Positions 1 to 8,488 of a stretch of 64,000 nt of DNA are shown here, piece by piece. How positions within the stretch are numbered: the first letter of the stretch is position 1; the number at the start of each line of letters is the position of its first letter. This stretch comes from Achromobacter sp. Root83. GTDB taxonomy: Bacteria > Pseudomonadota > Gammaproteobacteria > Burkholderiales > Burkholderiaceae_B. The DNA is taken from assembly GCF_001428845.1 (NCBI RefSeq), contig NZ_LMIU01000026.1, positions 1-64,000 of the forward strand, given 5' to 3'. Position numbers and translations under genes: made by a program. The notes below the pieces were generated by a model that did no database searches, was not told where the DNA came from, and saw only the letters and a program-made list of their open reading frames with translations.

Positions 1-84
1 CCTTCCCATCCCGAACAGGACAGTGAAACGCCTTCGCGCCGATGATAGTGGACGGACGTCTGTGAAAGTAGGTCATCGTCAGGC
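1..84 (+). rRNA. rrf: 5S ribosomal RNA, 3' part (cut by window edge)
   Basis: The first bases are nearly identical to the inner and 3' part of the complete 5S gene at 240-353 (one visible difference, T at 61 against C at 331). The 5' third lies before the window. It is the end of an rRNA operon whose 16S and 23S genes would lie upstream. Confidence 0.9.
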
Positions 85-95
85 TTTTATTCCGC

Positions 96-133
96 AAAAC
101 CCCACAGGTATCCCCTGTGGGGTTTTGTCTTTT
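96..133 (+). terminator. Intrinsic terminator after the first 5S gene
   Basis: A perfect 13-bp stem (arms 96-108 and 114-126, loop TATCC) starts with AAAACCCC and ends with GGGGTTTT, followed by GTCTTTT. This is a classic rho-independent terminator located 12 bases after the 5S gene. Confidence 0.85.
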
Positions 134-239
134 AGTGAGAACACGCGTGTGAACTGCCAGGCGTGCCGGCAGCCGTGCGGTGTGATGCGCTGACCCAGAT
201 TCGAACAGTTGACGCCGCAGTCAACTGCTCTAGCAGTTA

Positions 240-353
240 CGCTTGACGACCATAGCAAGGTGGTACCACTCCTTCCCATCCCGAACAGGACAGTGAAACG
301 CCTTCGCGCCGATGATAGTGGACGGACGTCCGTGAAAGTAGGTCATCGTCGAG
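240..353 (+). rRNA. rrf: 5S ribosomal RNA, second tandem copy
   Basis: Full-length 5S rRNA of about 114 nt beginning near GCTTGACGAC and ending near GGTCATCGTCGAGC; the two ends can pair as helix I. It repeats the partial 5S at the window start about 155 bases downstream, so the operon ends with two 5S genes. Exact ends are estimated from the pairing. Confidence 0.9.
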
Positions 354-365
354 CTCTTATCCTTC

Positions 366-398
366 AAAGCCCCGCCGGCATCCGGCGGGGCTTTGTCA
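366..398 (+). terminator. Intrinsic terminator after the second 5S gene
   Basis: A perfect 13-bp stem (366-378 with 382-394, loop CAT) reads AAAGCCCCGCCGG and its complement, ending in GGCTTTGTC. It follows the second 5S by 12 bases, the same spacing as the first pair, but its stem sequence differs. Confidence 0.85.
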
Positions 399-677
399 TG
401 TGTGGGCGGAGGTCTCATATGCTGAGGTCTGATCTGTGTGGGCTGCGGTCGCTCAGCGCGAGTTCGTGACCGTGGCATGGCACGCACGCCCACCGTATCC
501 GCGTGCCGCCGTGGGGCCCGTGTGGAGCGCTGCCGACGCGTGTCGAATCGCGCTCGCGAATCCATGCGTGTCGGTCTGCAAGCCGCGCCAATGCTGAATG
601 TGCACAATTAACAACGCACGTGGGCGGGGTGGCTTTGTGCGGTAAGATTGACCGAGTCAATTCGTTGGAGCGTTATC
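395..677. other. Intergenic stretch without recognised gene
   Basis: Between the rRNA terminator and the small membrane protein I see no convincing coding frame. Short open frames here overlap on both strands and have no ribosome binding site or family resemblance. The downstream promoter should lie here but I could not pick a clear one. Confidence 0.5.
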
Positions 678-1043
678 GTGAGTGATACCCAGACCCCCGT
701 GCCCGGTACGACATTGGACCTGCGCACGTTGACCCACGTGGCCTATGGCTTGTACGCCTTGGGCTTTCTGACGAGTGGAATTCTGGGCATCGCCACGCTG
801 GCAGCCGTTGTGCTCATGTATTTGAAGCGCTCGGATGCCGCCGGCACCGTCTACGCCGCTCATTTCGACTGGTTGTTGCGCACGTTCTGGTGGGCCTTGC
901 TGTGGCTGGCTATCAGCGGCATTGCGACGCTTATCTTCATTGGATGGATCGGCGTGGCCGCCACGGTCGTATGGGTGCTGTATCGCCTGATCAAGGGATG
1001 GCTGGCGCTCTTGGAAGGCAGCGCGCCCACCACCTACGCCTGA
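678..1043 (+). CDS. Small integral membrane protein (DUF4870-like)
   Basis: A 121-residue protein with three strongly hydrophobic stretches (about residues 20-47, 66-88 and 89-107) separated by a polar loop containing HFDWLLRTFWW, a pattern resembling the DUF4870 family of small membrane proteins of unknown role. I chose the GTG at 678 because TTGGAG sits at 665-670 at suitable spacing; the frame stays open upstream to a TTG at 648 with no binding site. It stands alone between the rRNA operon and a palindromic hairpin. Family assignment is by eye; no function can be given beyond inner-membrane location. Confidence 0.7.
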   Translation: MSDTQTPVPGTTLDLRTLTHVAYGLYALGFLTSGILGIATLAAVVLMYLKRSDAAGTVYAAHFDWLLRTFWWALLWLAISGIATLIFIGWIGVAATVVWVLYRLIKGWLALLEGSAPTTYA

Positions 1044-1057
1044 CGTCACGTCCAGGT

Positions 1058-1095
1058 ATGCAGAAGGGCCGGCATCGATGCCGGCCCTTCTGCAT
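1058..1095. terminator. 38-bp perfect palindrome, probable bidirectional terminator
   Basis: Bases 1058-1076 are the exact reverse complement of 1077-1095, giving a 19-bp hairpin around CATCGATG. It begins 15 bases after the stop codon of the small membrane protein. A T-run is missing, so termination is likely but not certain. A second hairpin (GCTCCGCG 1099-1106, CGCGGAGC 1110-1117) follows at once. Confidence 0.55.
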
Positions 1096-1117
1096 GTGGC
1101 TCCGCGCAGCGCGGAGC

Positions 1118-1425
1118 AAGCCAAGTCCGCGCGCGTGGAACGGACAGGCTCATATCACAATCGCTACAGACCGATCGAGAGTAGAAGAGGTTGGGATGTC
1201 AGCCGCGGCGGCCGTGGCGCACAGGCTGATTGATGCGTCTGCCTGAGACGCGCACCAAGCGGGCGTTTCGGGCGATGGGATGGGGTAGGACGGGTCCACG
1301 GATCGTGGAGGTGGCGAATACGCCGGAGACGGGATCAGCGCGGGGGAGCTTGGCTCGCCCGGCAGTGAGCCAGGGCGTCGCGACAATCCAAAGGCAGGGA
1401 CGTACGCTGTACGCCCTTTGCCTGC
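1118..1425. other. Intergenic stretch without recognised gene
   Basis: The stretch between the hairpins and the SWIB gene holds only short overlapping open frames with no family resemblance. An imperfect hairpin near 1392-1422, just after the SWIB stop codon on the minus strand, may be its terminator. Confidence 0.45.
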
Positions 1426-1704
1426 TTACTTCAGATGTGCGTTGACCAGTTTGGTCAGTTCGAACATCGTGACCTGATCTTTGCCAAAGATCGGGAGCAG
1501 CTTGGCATCGGCGTTGATGTTGCGCTTGTTGCTGGCGTCTTGCAGGTTGTGCTTCTTGATGTATTCCCAGATCTTCTTGGTGACCTCGGTACGCGGCACG
1601 GCTTCCGAGCCGATGACAGCGGCCAAGTCGGCGCTGGGGGTCAGGGGCTTCATGAATGCAGCGTTCGGCTTGCGCGCGGTCGCGGGTTTGGAGGTTGTGG
1701 CCAT
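1426..1704 (-). CDS. SWIB/MDM2 domain protein
   Basis: A 92-residue basic protein. A short Ala/Lys/Pro-rich N-terminus is followed by a SWIB domain (about residues 18-92) with the family pattern LTPSADLAAVIG, VPRTEVTKKIWEYIKKHNLQ and FGKDQVTMFELTKLVNAHL. Stand-alone bacterial SWIB proteins of this size are common in betaproteobacteria, chlamydiae and others; they resemble the eukaryotic chromatin-associated fold and may bind DNA, but their role is not settled. It is transcribed away from the M20 gene across a 104-bp gap. Confidence 0.85.
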   Translation of the reverse strand: MATTSKPATARKPNAAFMKPLTPSADLAAVIGSEAVPRTEVTKKIWEYIKKHNLQDASNKRNINADAKLLPIFGKDQVTMFELTKLVNAHLK

Positions 1705-1808
1705 AATGCGGCGCTCCTACTCTGGCTGTTGGAAAAATTGTCCTGCGGCCGGAGCATAACGTGTCTCTCCCGTAAAGACAAAGGCATTTATCCTCTGTAG
1801 CAACTAAA

Positions 1809-3044
1809 ATGGCCAGAATGTCCCCTCTACCAGGTCATTCTGTAACCTCTATGTACGCACGATCTCCCTTGGAATCGATTCGGCTTTTTCATGACGAATT
1901 GACGGCGCTTCGGCGCGATTTGCATGCACATCCTGAACTGGGCTTCGAAGAAGTCCGAACGTCGGGAATCGTCGCGGGCGCCCTGGAGGCCCTGGGGATC
2001 GAGGTGCATCGCGGTATTGGCAAGACCGGCGTGGTGGGTGTGATCCGTGGCAAGCGTTGCGACAGCGGCCGCATGATCGGCCTGCGCGCGGACATGGATG
2101 CGCTGCCCATGACCGAAGACAACAGCTTCGGGCACAAATCGACCAAGCCTGGCCTGATGCATGGTTGCGGGCACGACGGTCATACGGCGGTGTTGGTCGG
2201 GGCCGCGAAGTACCTGGCGCAGACGCGCAACTTCGACGGTACCGCGGTGCTGATTTTCCAGCCCGCCGAAGAAGGCCGAGGCGGTGCGCGCGCCATGCTG
2301 GAAGATGGCCTGTTCGATACCTTTCCGTGCGATGCGATCTATGCCCTGCACAACTGGCCTGGCCTGAAACCGGGCACCATCGGCATCAATCCGGGGCCGA
2401 TGATGGCCGCCGCTGACCGCTTCGAGATACTGATCACGGGGCGGGGCGGGCATGGCGCGCATCCGTACCAGACGATTGATCCGGTAACGATCGCGGGGCA
2501 GATCATCACGGCGTTGCAGACCATTGTGTCGCGCAACGTGAACCCGCTGGATTCGGCCGTGGTGTCCATTGGATCGCTGCAGGCGGGCCACCCTGGCGCG
2601 ATGAGCGTGATTCCGCGCGAAGCCCGGATGGTCGGCACGGTGCGCACGTTCCGCAAGTCGGTCCAGGAAATGGTCGAGACCCGCATGCGCGAACTGGTCT
2701 CCGCCATCGCCGGCGCTTTCGGCGGCACGGCGGAAGTGGTGTATGAACGCATCTATCCCGCCACCCTCAATACGCCGCAGCACGCCAATCTGGTGGCCGA
2801 CATCGCGACCGAGATGATCGGCAAGGAGAATGTGGTGCGCGACCTGGTGCCCTCGATGGGCTCCGAAGATTTTTCTTTCATGTTGCAGAGCAAGCCAGGC
2901 GCCTATTTCCGCCTGGGGCAGGGCGGCGCCGATTCCGGCTGCGTGCTGCACAACTCGCATTTCGATTTCAACGATGCCGTCATTCCTCTGGGCAGCGCGA
3001 TGTTCTGCGCGCTGGCCGAACGAGGCATGCCGCTGGCAGACTAA
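1809..3044 (+). CDS. M20-family amidohydrolase (hippurate hydrolase-like)
   Basis: A metal-dependent M20D amidohydrolase that would cleave N-acyl amino acids or similar amides in the cytoplasm. Visible signatures are [14 protein letters not shown] near the N-terminus, [22 protein letters not shown] (metal ligands), [11 protein letters not shown] (catalytic Glu pair) and a C-terminal MGSEDFSFM. The start is uncertain: ATG 1809 gives 411 residues, ATG 1851 gives 397, closer to the usual length and to the second M20 gene at 40730; neither has a clear ribosome binding site. pyrC follows after 10 bases, so the two are probably cotranscribed. Substrate unknown. Confidence 0.85.
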   Translation: MARMSPLPGHSVTSMYARSPLESIRLFHDELTALRRDLHAHPELGFEEVRTSGIVAGALEALGIEVHRGIGKTGVVGVIRGKRCDSGRMIGLRADMDALPMTEDNSFGHKSTKPGLMHGCGHDGHTAVLVGAAKYLAQTRNFDGTAVLIFQPAEEGRGGARAMLEDGLFDTFPCDAIYALHNWPGLKPGTIGINPGPMMAAADRFEILITGRGGHGAHPYQTIDPVTIAGQIITALQTIVSRNVNPLDSAVVSIGSLQAGHPGAMSVIPREARMVGTVRTFRKSVQEMVETRMRELVSAIAGAFGGTAEVVYERIYPATLNTPQHANLVADIATEMIGKENVVRDLVPSMGSEDFSFMLQSKPGAYFRLGQGGADSGCVLHNSHFDFNDAVIPLGSAMFCALAERGMPLAD

Positions 3045-3054
3045 GAAGCCTCTC

Positions 3055-4119
3055 ATGTCTATTCAAAGCACGACTCAGCTCACCATCACCCGCCCCGACG
3101 ATTGGCATTTGCACCTGCGCGATGGCGCGGCGCTGGAAGCCGTTGTGGCCGATACCGCGCGCCAGTTCGCCCGCGCCATCATCATGCCCAACCTGAAGCC
3201 GCCCGTGACCACCACCGAGCAGGCGCTGGCTTACCGCGACCGGATTCTTGCGGCGCTGGCCAAGGCGGGCGGCAACCCGGCGTCGTTCACGCCACTGATG
3301 ACGCTGTACCTGACCGACAATACCCCCGCCGAGGAAATCTTCCGCGCGCACGAGTCCGGCCAAGTGTTTGCGGTGAAGCTGTACCCCGCTGGCGCGACGA
3401 CCAATTCGGATGCCGGCGTGACCGATCTGCTGGGCAAATGCACGAAGGCGCTGGAGGCGCTGCAGAAGTGCGGCATGCCGTTGCTGGTGCATGGGGAAGT
3501 GACGGACGCGTCCATCGACGTGTTCGACCGCGAAGCCATTTTTGTCGAGCGAGTGATGAAGCCCTTGCGGCGCGCCTTCCCGGCATTGAAGGTCGTGTTC
3601 GAACACATTACGACGAAAGAGGGCGCCGAGTACGTGCGTGACGCCGAGGGCCCGATCGCCGCGACGATCACGCCGCAGCACATGCTATACAACCGCAACG
3701 CGATTTTCCAGGGCGGCGTGCGCCCGCATTGGTATTGCCTGCCGATCCTGAAGCGCGAGACGCACCGCCTGGCCCTGGTCGAGGCGGCCACCAGCGGCAG
3801 CCCGCGCTTCTTTCTGGGCACCGACAGCGCGCCGCACGCCCGTGGCTTGAAGGAGCACGCTTGTGGCTGCGCGGGCTGCTATACCGCCCTGCATGCCATG
3901 GAACTCTATGCCACGGCCTTCGAGGCGGCGGGCAAGCTCGACAAGCTGGAGGGATTCGCCAGCTTTCACGGTCCGGATTTCTATGGCCTGCCCCGCAATG
4001 CGGGCACGCTAACGCTGGCCCGCGAGACATACCGCGTGCCCGAAGAACTGGCGTTCGGCAATACGACGCTGGTGCCGCTGGCCGCCGGCGAAGCGCTGGC
4101 CTGGCGCGCCCACGCGTAG
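3055..4119 (+). CDS. pyrC: Dihydroorotase
   Basis: Third step of pyrimidine synthesis: reversible cyclisation of carbamoyl aspartate to dihydroorotate. The 354-residue protein has the zinc site of the PyrC class: HLHLRDG near residue 18, the carbamylated lysine in [27 protein letters not shown], and the catalytic Asp in GTDSAPH. Length is normal for the E. coli-type enzyme. The ATG at 3055 follows the amidohydrolase stop by 10 bases, and a strong terminator lies 35 bases after the stop, so it closes a two-gene unit. Confidence 0.95.
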   Translation: MSIQSTTQLTITRPDDWHLHLRDGAALEAVVADTARQFARAIIMPNLKPPVTTTEQALAYRDRILAALAKAGGNPASFTPLMTLYLTDNTPAEEIFRAHESGQVFAVKLYPAGATTNSDAGVTDLLGKCTKALEALQKCGMPLLVHGEVTDASIDVFDREAIFVERVMKPLRRAFPALKVVFEHITTKEGAEYVRDAEGPIAATITPQHMLYNRNAIFQGGVRPHWYCLPILKRETHRLALVEAATSGSPRFFLGTDSAPHARGLKEHACGCAGCYTALHAMELYATAFEAAGKLDKLEGFASFHGPDFYGLPRNAGTLTLARETYRVPEELAFGNTTLVPLAAGEALAWRAHA

Positions 4120-4154
4120 GCGGAAGATGGCAGGGCGCTTGCGTCCGCCGAGAA

Positions 4155-4191
4155 AAAAGGGGTGACCGGCTGTGGGCCGGTCACCCCTTTT
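4155..4191. terminator. Bidirectional terminator between pyrC and uup
   Basis: A perfect 16-bp stem (4155-4170 with 4176-4191, loop TGTGG) begins with AAAAGGGG and ends with CCCCTTTT, so each strand gives a GC stem and a T-run. It sits between the convergent pyrC and uup genes and probably stops both. Confidence 0.85.
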
Positions 4192-4235
4192 CATTTGATG
4201 CGCTGCTGAATGTATATATAGAGAGAGCCTGGTTG

Positions 4236-6062
4236 TCAGAGCGTGCCTTCGCGCCGGGCCTCCAGCAGTTCCCAGCGGGCGAACCGCTCTTCCAGCTCGC
4301 TTTCCAGCTTGGCCAGTTCACCGTTGATGCGTTCCACCTCTGCCGGCGCATCGCGGTACAGGCTGCCGTCCGCCAGCTTGCCTGCCAGTTCGGCCTGCTG
4401 CGCCTCGAGGGCGGCAATGGCATCCGGCAAGCCTTCGAGTTCGCGGAGGTCCCAGGCGTTTATCTTGCTGGACTTCGCGGGTTTTGGGCGCGCGCCCTTG
4501 GCGCGCGAGGAGGCTTCGTCCGCCGGCTTGACGGCCTTGCCGCCATCGGACGGCGAGGCCGCGGCCTCTGGCCGCTGGGCGACCCATTCATCGTAGCCGC
4601 CGACATAATCGCGCCAGTGGCCATTGCCTTCGTAGGCGATGGTCTGGGTGACCACGTTGTTCAGGAAGGCGCGGTCGTGGCTGACGAGCAGCACCGTGCC
4701 GGCGTATTCCTGCAACAGCTCTTCCAGGAGTTCCAGCGTTTCGATATCCAGGTCGTTGGTGGGTTCGTCCAGCACCAGCACGTTGGCGGGGCGGGCAAAC
4801 AGTCTCGCGAGCAGGAGGCGAGCGCGTTCTCCGCCCGACAGGCTGCGCACCGGCGAGCCCGCGCGCGCGGGCGAAAACAGGAAGTCCCCAAGATAGGTCA
4901 TCACGTGCTTGCGGGTGCCGCCGATCTCGACCCATTCGCTGCCCGGGCTGATGATGTCGACGAGCGTGGCGTTTTCATCAAGCTGCGCACGCATCTGATC
5001 GAAGTAGGCAACCGCGACGTTGGTGCCCAGGCGCGTCGTGCCGGTGTCGGGCTGCATCTCGCCCAGGATGAGCTTGAGCAGCGTCGTTTTGCCGGCCCCG
5101 TTGGGGCCAATGATGCCGATGCGGTCGCCGCGCAGGATGGTCGTGGAGTAATCGTCCACGACGATCTTGTCGCCGAACGTCTTGCCCACGTGTTCGAGTT
5201 CGGCCACGAGCTTGCCGGAACGTTGGCCTTCGGCCAGCGCCAGCGACACATCGCCGACGCGTTCACGGCGCTCGGCGCGCTGGACGCGCAGGCTTTCCAG
5301 GCGCCGCACACGGCCTTCGTTGCGGGTGCGGCGCGCTTCGACGCCTTTGCGAATCCAGACTTCTTCCTGCGCCAGCAGTTTGTCGAAACGCGCTTGCTCC
5401 AGCCGCTCGGACTCCAGCCACTGGGCCTTGCGTTCCTGCCATTGTGAAAAGTTGCCGGGAAAGCTCAGGAGGCGGCCGCGATCGAGCTCCACGATGCGGG
5501 TGGTGACGGCGTCCAGGAAGCGCCGGTCATGGGTGATGATCACCGCGGCGCCCTTCCAGGTGCGCAGCATCTCTTCCAGCCAGGCGATGCCTTCGAAGTC
5601 GAGATGGTTGGTGGGTTCGTCCAGCAGCAACAGATCGGGTTCGTCGACCAGGGCGCGGGCCAATGCGACGCGCTTGCGGGTGCCGCCAGACAGCCCGGCG
5701 ATCTGCACGTCGGCGGGCAAGCCCAGCTTTTCTATCACCGCGCGCGCGCGGGACGGCCGCTGCCAATCCTCGTGATCGCCTTCCGAGTCGCAGACCACGT
5801 CGAAGACGGTGGCGTTGTCGTCCAGCTCGGGTTCCTGTTCGACGGTTGCGACGCGCAGGCCCGAACTGCGGGCGATGGAGCCGTCGTCGGGCTGCGTTCT
5901 GCCGTCGAGCAGCCTGAGCAGCGAAGACTTCCCGGCGCCGTTGCGGCCGATGAGGCCGATGCGTTCGCCGGCCTGGATGGCGAAGTCGGCATGATCCAGC
6001 AACGGATGGTGCCCATAGGCAAGCTGGATGTCGGTCAGGGTGATGAGAGTGTCGAGGGCCAT
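4236..6062 (-). CDS. uup: ABC-F family ATPase, Uup type
   Basis: A soluble ABC-F protein of 608 residues with two nucleotide-binding domains and no membrane segments: Walker A GRNGAGKSS and signature LSGGTRKRVALARAL with DEPTNHLD in the first half, then GPNGAGKTT, LSGGERARLLLARL and DEPTNDLD in the second. A charged tail after residue about 510 has the coiled-coil look of the Uup C-terminal domain. Such proteins act on ribosomes or on branched DNA intermediates; Uup mutants in E. coli raise precise transposon excision. I start at ATG 6062 because a longer open frame would run through the RNase P RNA gene and adds an unconserved basic leader. Confidence 0.9.
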   Translation of the reverse strand: MALDTLITLTDIQLAYGHHPLLDHADFAIQAGERIGLIGRNGAGKSSLLRLLDGRTQPDDGSIARSSGLRVATVEQEPELDDNATVFDVVCDSEGDHEDWQRPSRARAVIEKLGLPADVQIAGLSGGTRKRVALARALVDEPDLLLLDEPTNHLDFEGIAWLEEMLRTWKGAAVIITHDRRFLDAVTTRIVELDRGRLLSFPGNFSQWQERKAQWLESERLEQARFDKLLAQEEVWIRKGVEARRTRNEGRVRRLESLRVQRAERRERVGDVSLALAEGQRSGKLVAELEHVGKTFGDKIVVDDYSTTILRGDRIGIIGPNGAGKTTLLKLILGEMQPDTGTTRLGTNVAVAYFDQMRAQLDENATLVDIISPGSEWVEIGGTRKHVMTYLGDFLFSPARAGSPVRSLSGGERARLLLARLFARPANVLVLDEPTNDLDIETLELLEELLQEYAGTVLLVSHDRAFLNNVVTQTIAYEGNGHWRDYVGGYDEWVAQRPEAAASPSDGGKAVKPADEASSRAKGARPKPAKSSKINAWDLRELEGLPDAIAALEAQQAELAGKLADGSLYRDAPAEVERINGELAKLESELEERFARWELLEARREGTL

Positions 6063-6189
6063 GTAGTGGGTAGTGTCTGCGGCGTCTAAGCGAATCAAGG
6101 CGTATTGTCGCAGGAACCCCGGATGTCGGCCGAAGGCTCGCCAAGGCTTCCTTGGGGACAGAGTCGCGGCGTGTAATAGAATACGCATT

Positions 6190-6595
6190 GCAAGGCGGGT
6201 CGGGCGATCGCGGTGGGTGCGAATCCATCGAGGAAGGTCCGGACTCCACAGGGCAGGGTAACGGCTAACGGCCGTCCGGTTGCGTCTTCGGGCGCGGCTG
6301 AGGAATAGGACCACAGAGACGAGACTGCGGGGCGGGCGGGCATTGCGCGCACCGATACGGCCATCTCCGTATCGCGCCATCCGGCAACGGACGGCGGCAT
6401 CGCAGGGTGAAACGCGGCAACCTCTATCCGGAGCAACATCAAATAGGCATGCGTGCGGCCCTCGGGCCGTGAAGGGCGGCTCCGTCCTAGCATGCGGGTA
6501 GATGGCTAGAGCGGCTCAGCAATGATCCGCGCAGAGGAATGATCGTCCGCCAGGGCAACCTGGTGTACAGAATCCGGCCTATAGACCCGTCTTGC
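6190..6595 (+). ncRNA. rnpB: RNase P RNA, bacterial type A
   Basis: The catalytic RNA of RNase P, which trims the 5' leader of tRNA precursors. The conserved 5' block GAGGAAGGTCCGGACTCCAC with AGGGCAGGGTAACGGCTAAC lies at about 6230-6270, and CAGGGTGAAACGCGGCAACC and the AAATAGGCATG region follow. The ends pair: GCAAGGCGGGT at 6190-6200 against ACCCGTCTTGC at 6585-6595, giving about 406 nt. TAATAGAAT just upstream (about 6175) could hold its -10 element. The gene is divergent from uup. Confidence 0.93.
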
Positions 6596-6719
6596 ATTGA
6601 ATTCCCAAGCGCGCGCATGCCCGGCCGGAAGCCCGCCGGGGATCCGGGGCACTGGATTCGCGGTTTTTTTTAAGGCCTGGCCGGGGTTGTTCGGCCGGAA
6701 GCCTTGCCAGCCGGGGCAA

Positions 6720-6825
6720 TTGAGCGCCCGTAAAACAATGCAAAGGCATTGTTAGCCGCTACTCCTGAACAAGGACATTTAGAGTGTGCTGCAACCCCCT
6801 GATTTATTAGGGGGTTTTTCTTTTT
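6720..6825 (+). ncRNA. Candidate small RNA upstream of the dcw cluster
   Basis: A perfect 8-bp hairpin (AACAATGC 6734-6741, loop AAAG, GCATTGTT 6746-6753), about 39 unpaired bases, then a strong terminator with a T-rich tail form the usual layout of an Hfq-type small RNA. The 5' end is not defined and I found no clear promoter, so it could instead be processed from rnpB read-through. Rhodobacter makes the small RNA UpsM from the region upstream of mraZ, which makes the position suggestive; homology is not claimed. Confidence 0.4.
6793..6825 (+). terminator. Intrinsic terminator upstream of mraZ
   Basis: The 8-bp stem AACCCCCT/AGGGGGTT (6793-6800 and 6809-6816) with loop GATTTATT is followed by TTTTTCTTTTT on the plus strand. 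It lies about 90 bases before the predicted mraZ promoter, so it ends an upstream transcript and not the dcw mRNA that starts later. Confidence 0.85.
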
Positions 6826-6883
6826 GCCGTTTTACAAATTGATCTAAGTCCTTGTTGTGATTGAAAAAATTGCAACCACGCGC

Positions 6884-6912
6884 TTGACCGCCCCTGTGCC
6901 ATACCGTAGAGT
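6884..6912 (+). promoter_or_regulatory. Predicted sigma-70 promoter of the dcw cluster
   Basis: TTGACC at 6884-6889 and TAGAGT at 6907-6912 with an exact 17-bp spacer match the consensus at 5 of 6 and 4 of 6 positions. It lies about 43 bases before the mraZ start codon, and its -10 element runs into the first MraZ-type repeat, a natural position for autorepression. Confidence 0.6.
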
Positions 6913-6950
6913 GGGAAATAGTAGGAAATTGTGCAATTAAGTGGGGTAAA
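6911..6950 (+). promoter_or_regulatory. MraZ operator: four 10-bp phased repeats
   Basis: Four consecutive decamers each start with GT: GTGGGAAATA (6911), GTAGGAAATT (6921), GTGCAATTAA (6931) and GTGGGGTAAA (6941). MraZ in E. coli binds TGGGN repeats spaced by 5 bases, that is one per helical turn, upstream of its own gene. The first, second and fourth units fit; the third is degenerate. The repeats overlap the -10 region and leader. Confidence 0.65.
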
Positions 6951-6954
6951 TGTG

Positions 6955-7383
6955 GTGTTTCAGGGAAGCAGCGCGCTCACGCTGGATGCCAAGGGACGGA
7001 TCTCGATTCCGACCCGGCATCGTGACGCGCTCGTATCGCAGGCCGATGGCCGGCTGACCCTGACCCGCCACCCCGACGGTTGCCTGCTGGTGTATCCGAG
7101 GCCGGAGTGGGAAAAGAAGCGCGAGCAGATCGCCGCTTTCCCCATGACGGCTCGTGCGCTGCAGCGGCTGTTGCTGGGCAACGCTCAGGACGTGGAACTG
7201 GACGGCTCCGGCCGGGTTCTGATCGCTCCTGAACTGCGCAACGCTTCCGGTATGACGCGCGATGTGATGCTGCTCGGTCTGGGCGCGCACTTCGAGCTGT
7301 GGGACGCCGCTACCCTGGCCAGCCGCGAGGCTGAGGACCTGGCCAAGGGTATGCCGGATGTGTTGAATCAGTTTTCGTTCTGA
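6955..7383 (+). CDS. mraZ: Transcriptional regulator MraZ
   Basis: First gene of the dcw cluster; MraZ is a ring-forming DNA-binding protein that represses its own operon. The 142-residue protein begins [19 protein letters not shown], the usual MraZ N-terminus, and has the second AbrB-like repeat with [17 protein letters not shown] near residues 81-98. I start at GTG 6955 and not at the in-frame GTG 6931: 6931 lies inside the operator repeats and would add eight unconserved residues, while AGTGGGG at 6940-6946 is well placed as a ribosome binding site for 6955. Confidence 0.92.
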   Translation: MFQGSSALTLDAKGRISIPTRHRDALVSQADGRLTLTRHPDGCLLVYPRPEWEKKREQIAAFPMTARALQRLLLGNAQDVELDGSGRVLIAPELRNASGMTRDVMLLGLGAHFELWDAATLASREAEDLAKGMPDVLNQFSF

Positions 7384-7390
7384 AAAAGAT

Positions 7391-8488
7391 ATGGAATTCG
7401 AACATCGGCCCGTCCTGCTGGCGCCGACGGTGGATGCACTATTGCTGCCCGGCTTTGGCGGCAAGGGTGCGACACGGTCGCATGTGCAGGCCGAGCCGGA
7501 TACGGCTACGCGAGCGGAGAGCGGCGTCTTCGTCGACGGCACCTTCGGGCGTGGCGGGCACAGCCGCGAGCTGCTTGGCCGTCTGGGCAAGCAGGCGCGG
7601 CTGGTGGTCTTTGACAAGGATCCCGAAGCAATCGCCGTGGCCAACGCGTTGGCGGCGGCGGATGCCCGGGTCACGGTCGTTCATGGCGGCTTTGCCACCA
7701 TGGCGGAAGAATTGGAGCAGCTCGGCATCGGCAAAGTCGATGGCGTGATGCTGGATCTGGGCGTTTCGTCGCCTCAGATCGACGACGCTGAACGTGGCTT
7801 CTCGTTCATGCGGGACGGACCGCTGGATATGCGGATGGACACCACTCGTGGACCCACGGTGGCGGATTGGCTGGCGCAAGCCAGTGTGGATGAGATGCGG
7901 GAGGTCATAGCGGATTATGGCGAAGAACGGTTTGCTTTTCAGGTTGCAAAGGCGATTGCTGCTCGCCGCGCAACAAGGCCGCTGCGCACCACGCTCGAGC
8001 TTGCCGAGTGCGTCGCCAGCGCCGTCCGCACGCGCGAAAAGGGGCAACATCCGGCCACACGCACCTTTCAAGCTTTACGGATTTACATCAATCGGGAACT
8101 CGAAGAGCTCGCGCGCACCCTCGCGGCAGCTCTAGACCTGCTTGCCCCGGGAGGGAGGTTGGCGGTGATCAGCTTTCATTCGCTAGAAGACCGCATGGTC
8201 AAGCAATGCATCGCGGCGGCGGCTCGTCCGGCCGCTGCGCATGCACGCCTGCCCCTGCGCGAAAGCGAAATGCCCCAACCCGTCCTGCGTTCCCTGGGCC
8301 GTATCCTGGCTGAAGACGATGAAGTCTCGGCCAATGCCCGCGCCCGCTCCGCGGTGTTGCGGGTCGCCGAACGTACCGAAACGCCCCTGCCCGCCGAGGG
8401 CGGTTTTGCGTTCGTGAAAATCGGTTCGCTGCCCGGCAGCGACCTGGCCCCGCCGCCTCGCCGCGGCGGCAAGGGGGGACGCCGCTAA
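7391..8488 (+). CDS. rsmH: 16S rRNA (cytosine-1402-N4)-methyltransferase
   Basis: RsmH (MraW) methylates N4 of C1402 in 16S rRNA using S-adenosylmethionine. The 365-residue protein starts [18 protein letters not shown], has [15 protein letters not shown] (SAM-binding loop), [27 protein letters not shown] and [12 protein letters not shown], all family signatures. A stretch at about residues 23-46 is longer than in E. coli (313 residues), which explains most of the extra length. It begins 7 bases after mraZ and its stop overlaps the ftsL start by one base. Confidence 0.95.
   Translation: MEFEHRPVLLAPTVDALLLPGFGGKGATRSHVQAEPDTATRAESGVFVDGTFGRGGHSRELLGRLGKQARLVVFDKDPEAIAVANALAAADARVTVVHGGFATMAEELEQLGIGKVDGVMLDLGVSSPQIDDAERGFSFMRDGPLDMRMDTTRGPTVADWLAQASVDEMREVIADYGEERFAFQVAKAIAARRATRPLRTTLELAECVASAVRTREKGQHPATRTFQALRIYINRELEELARTLAAALDLLAPGGRLAVISFHSLEDRMVKQCIAAAARPAAAHARLPLRESEMPQPVLRSLGRILAEDDEVSANARARSAVLRVAERTETPLPAEGGFAFVKIGSLPGSDLAPPPRRGGKGGRR

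Larger units (their letters stand above)
6596..6883. other. Gap between rnpB and the dcw promoter
   Basis: No open reading frame is convincing here. The element CGGCCGGAAGCC occurs twice (about 6620 and 6692) with GC-rich flanks that can form alternative hairpins, and a run of eight T lies near 6665, which may end rnpB. The 3' part holds the candidate small RNA and the terminator listed separately. Confidence 0.5.

Noticed and set aside
3729..5447. Plus-strand open frame of 572 codons running from pyrC across uup
   Set aside because: It overlaps pyrC in another frame, the pyrC/uup terminator and the antisense strand of uup. No conserved motif.
6063..6380. N-terminal extension of uup by about 106 codons
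   Set aside because: The extension lies over the 5' part of the RNase P RNA gene and its promoter, and is basic and unconserved; the normal Uup start is at 6062.
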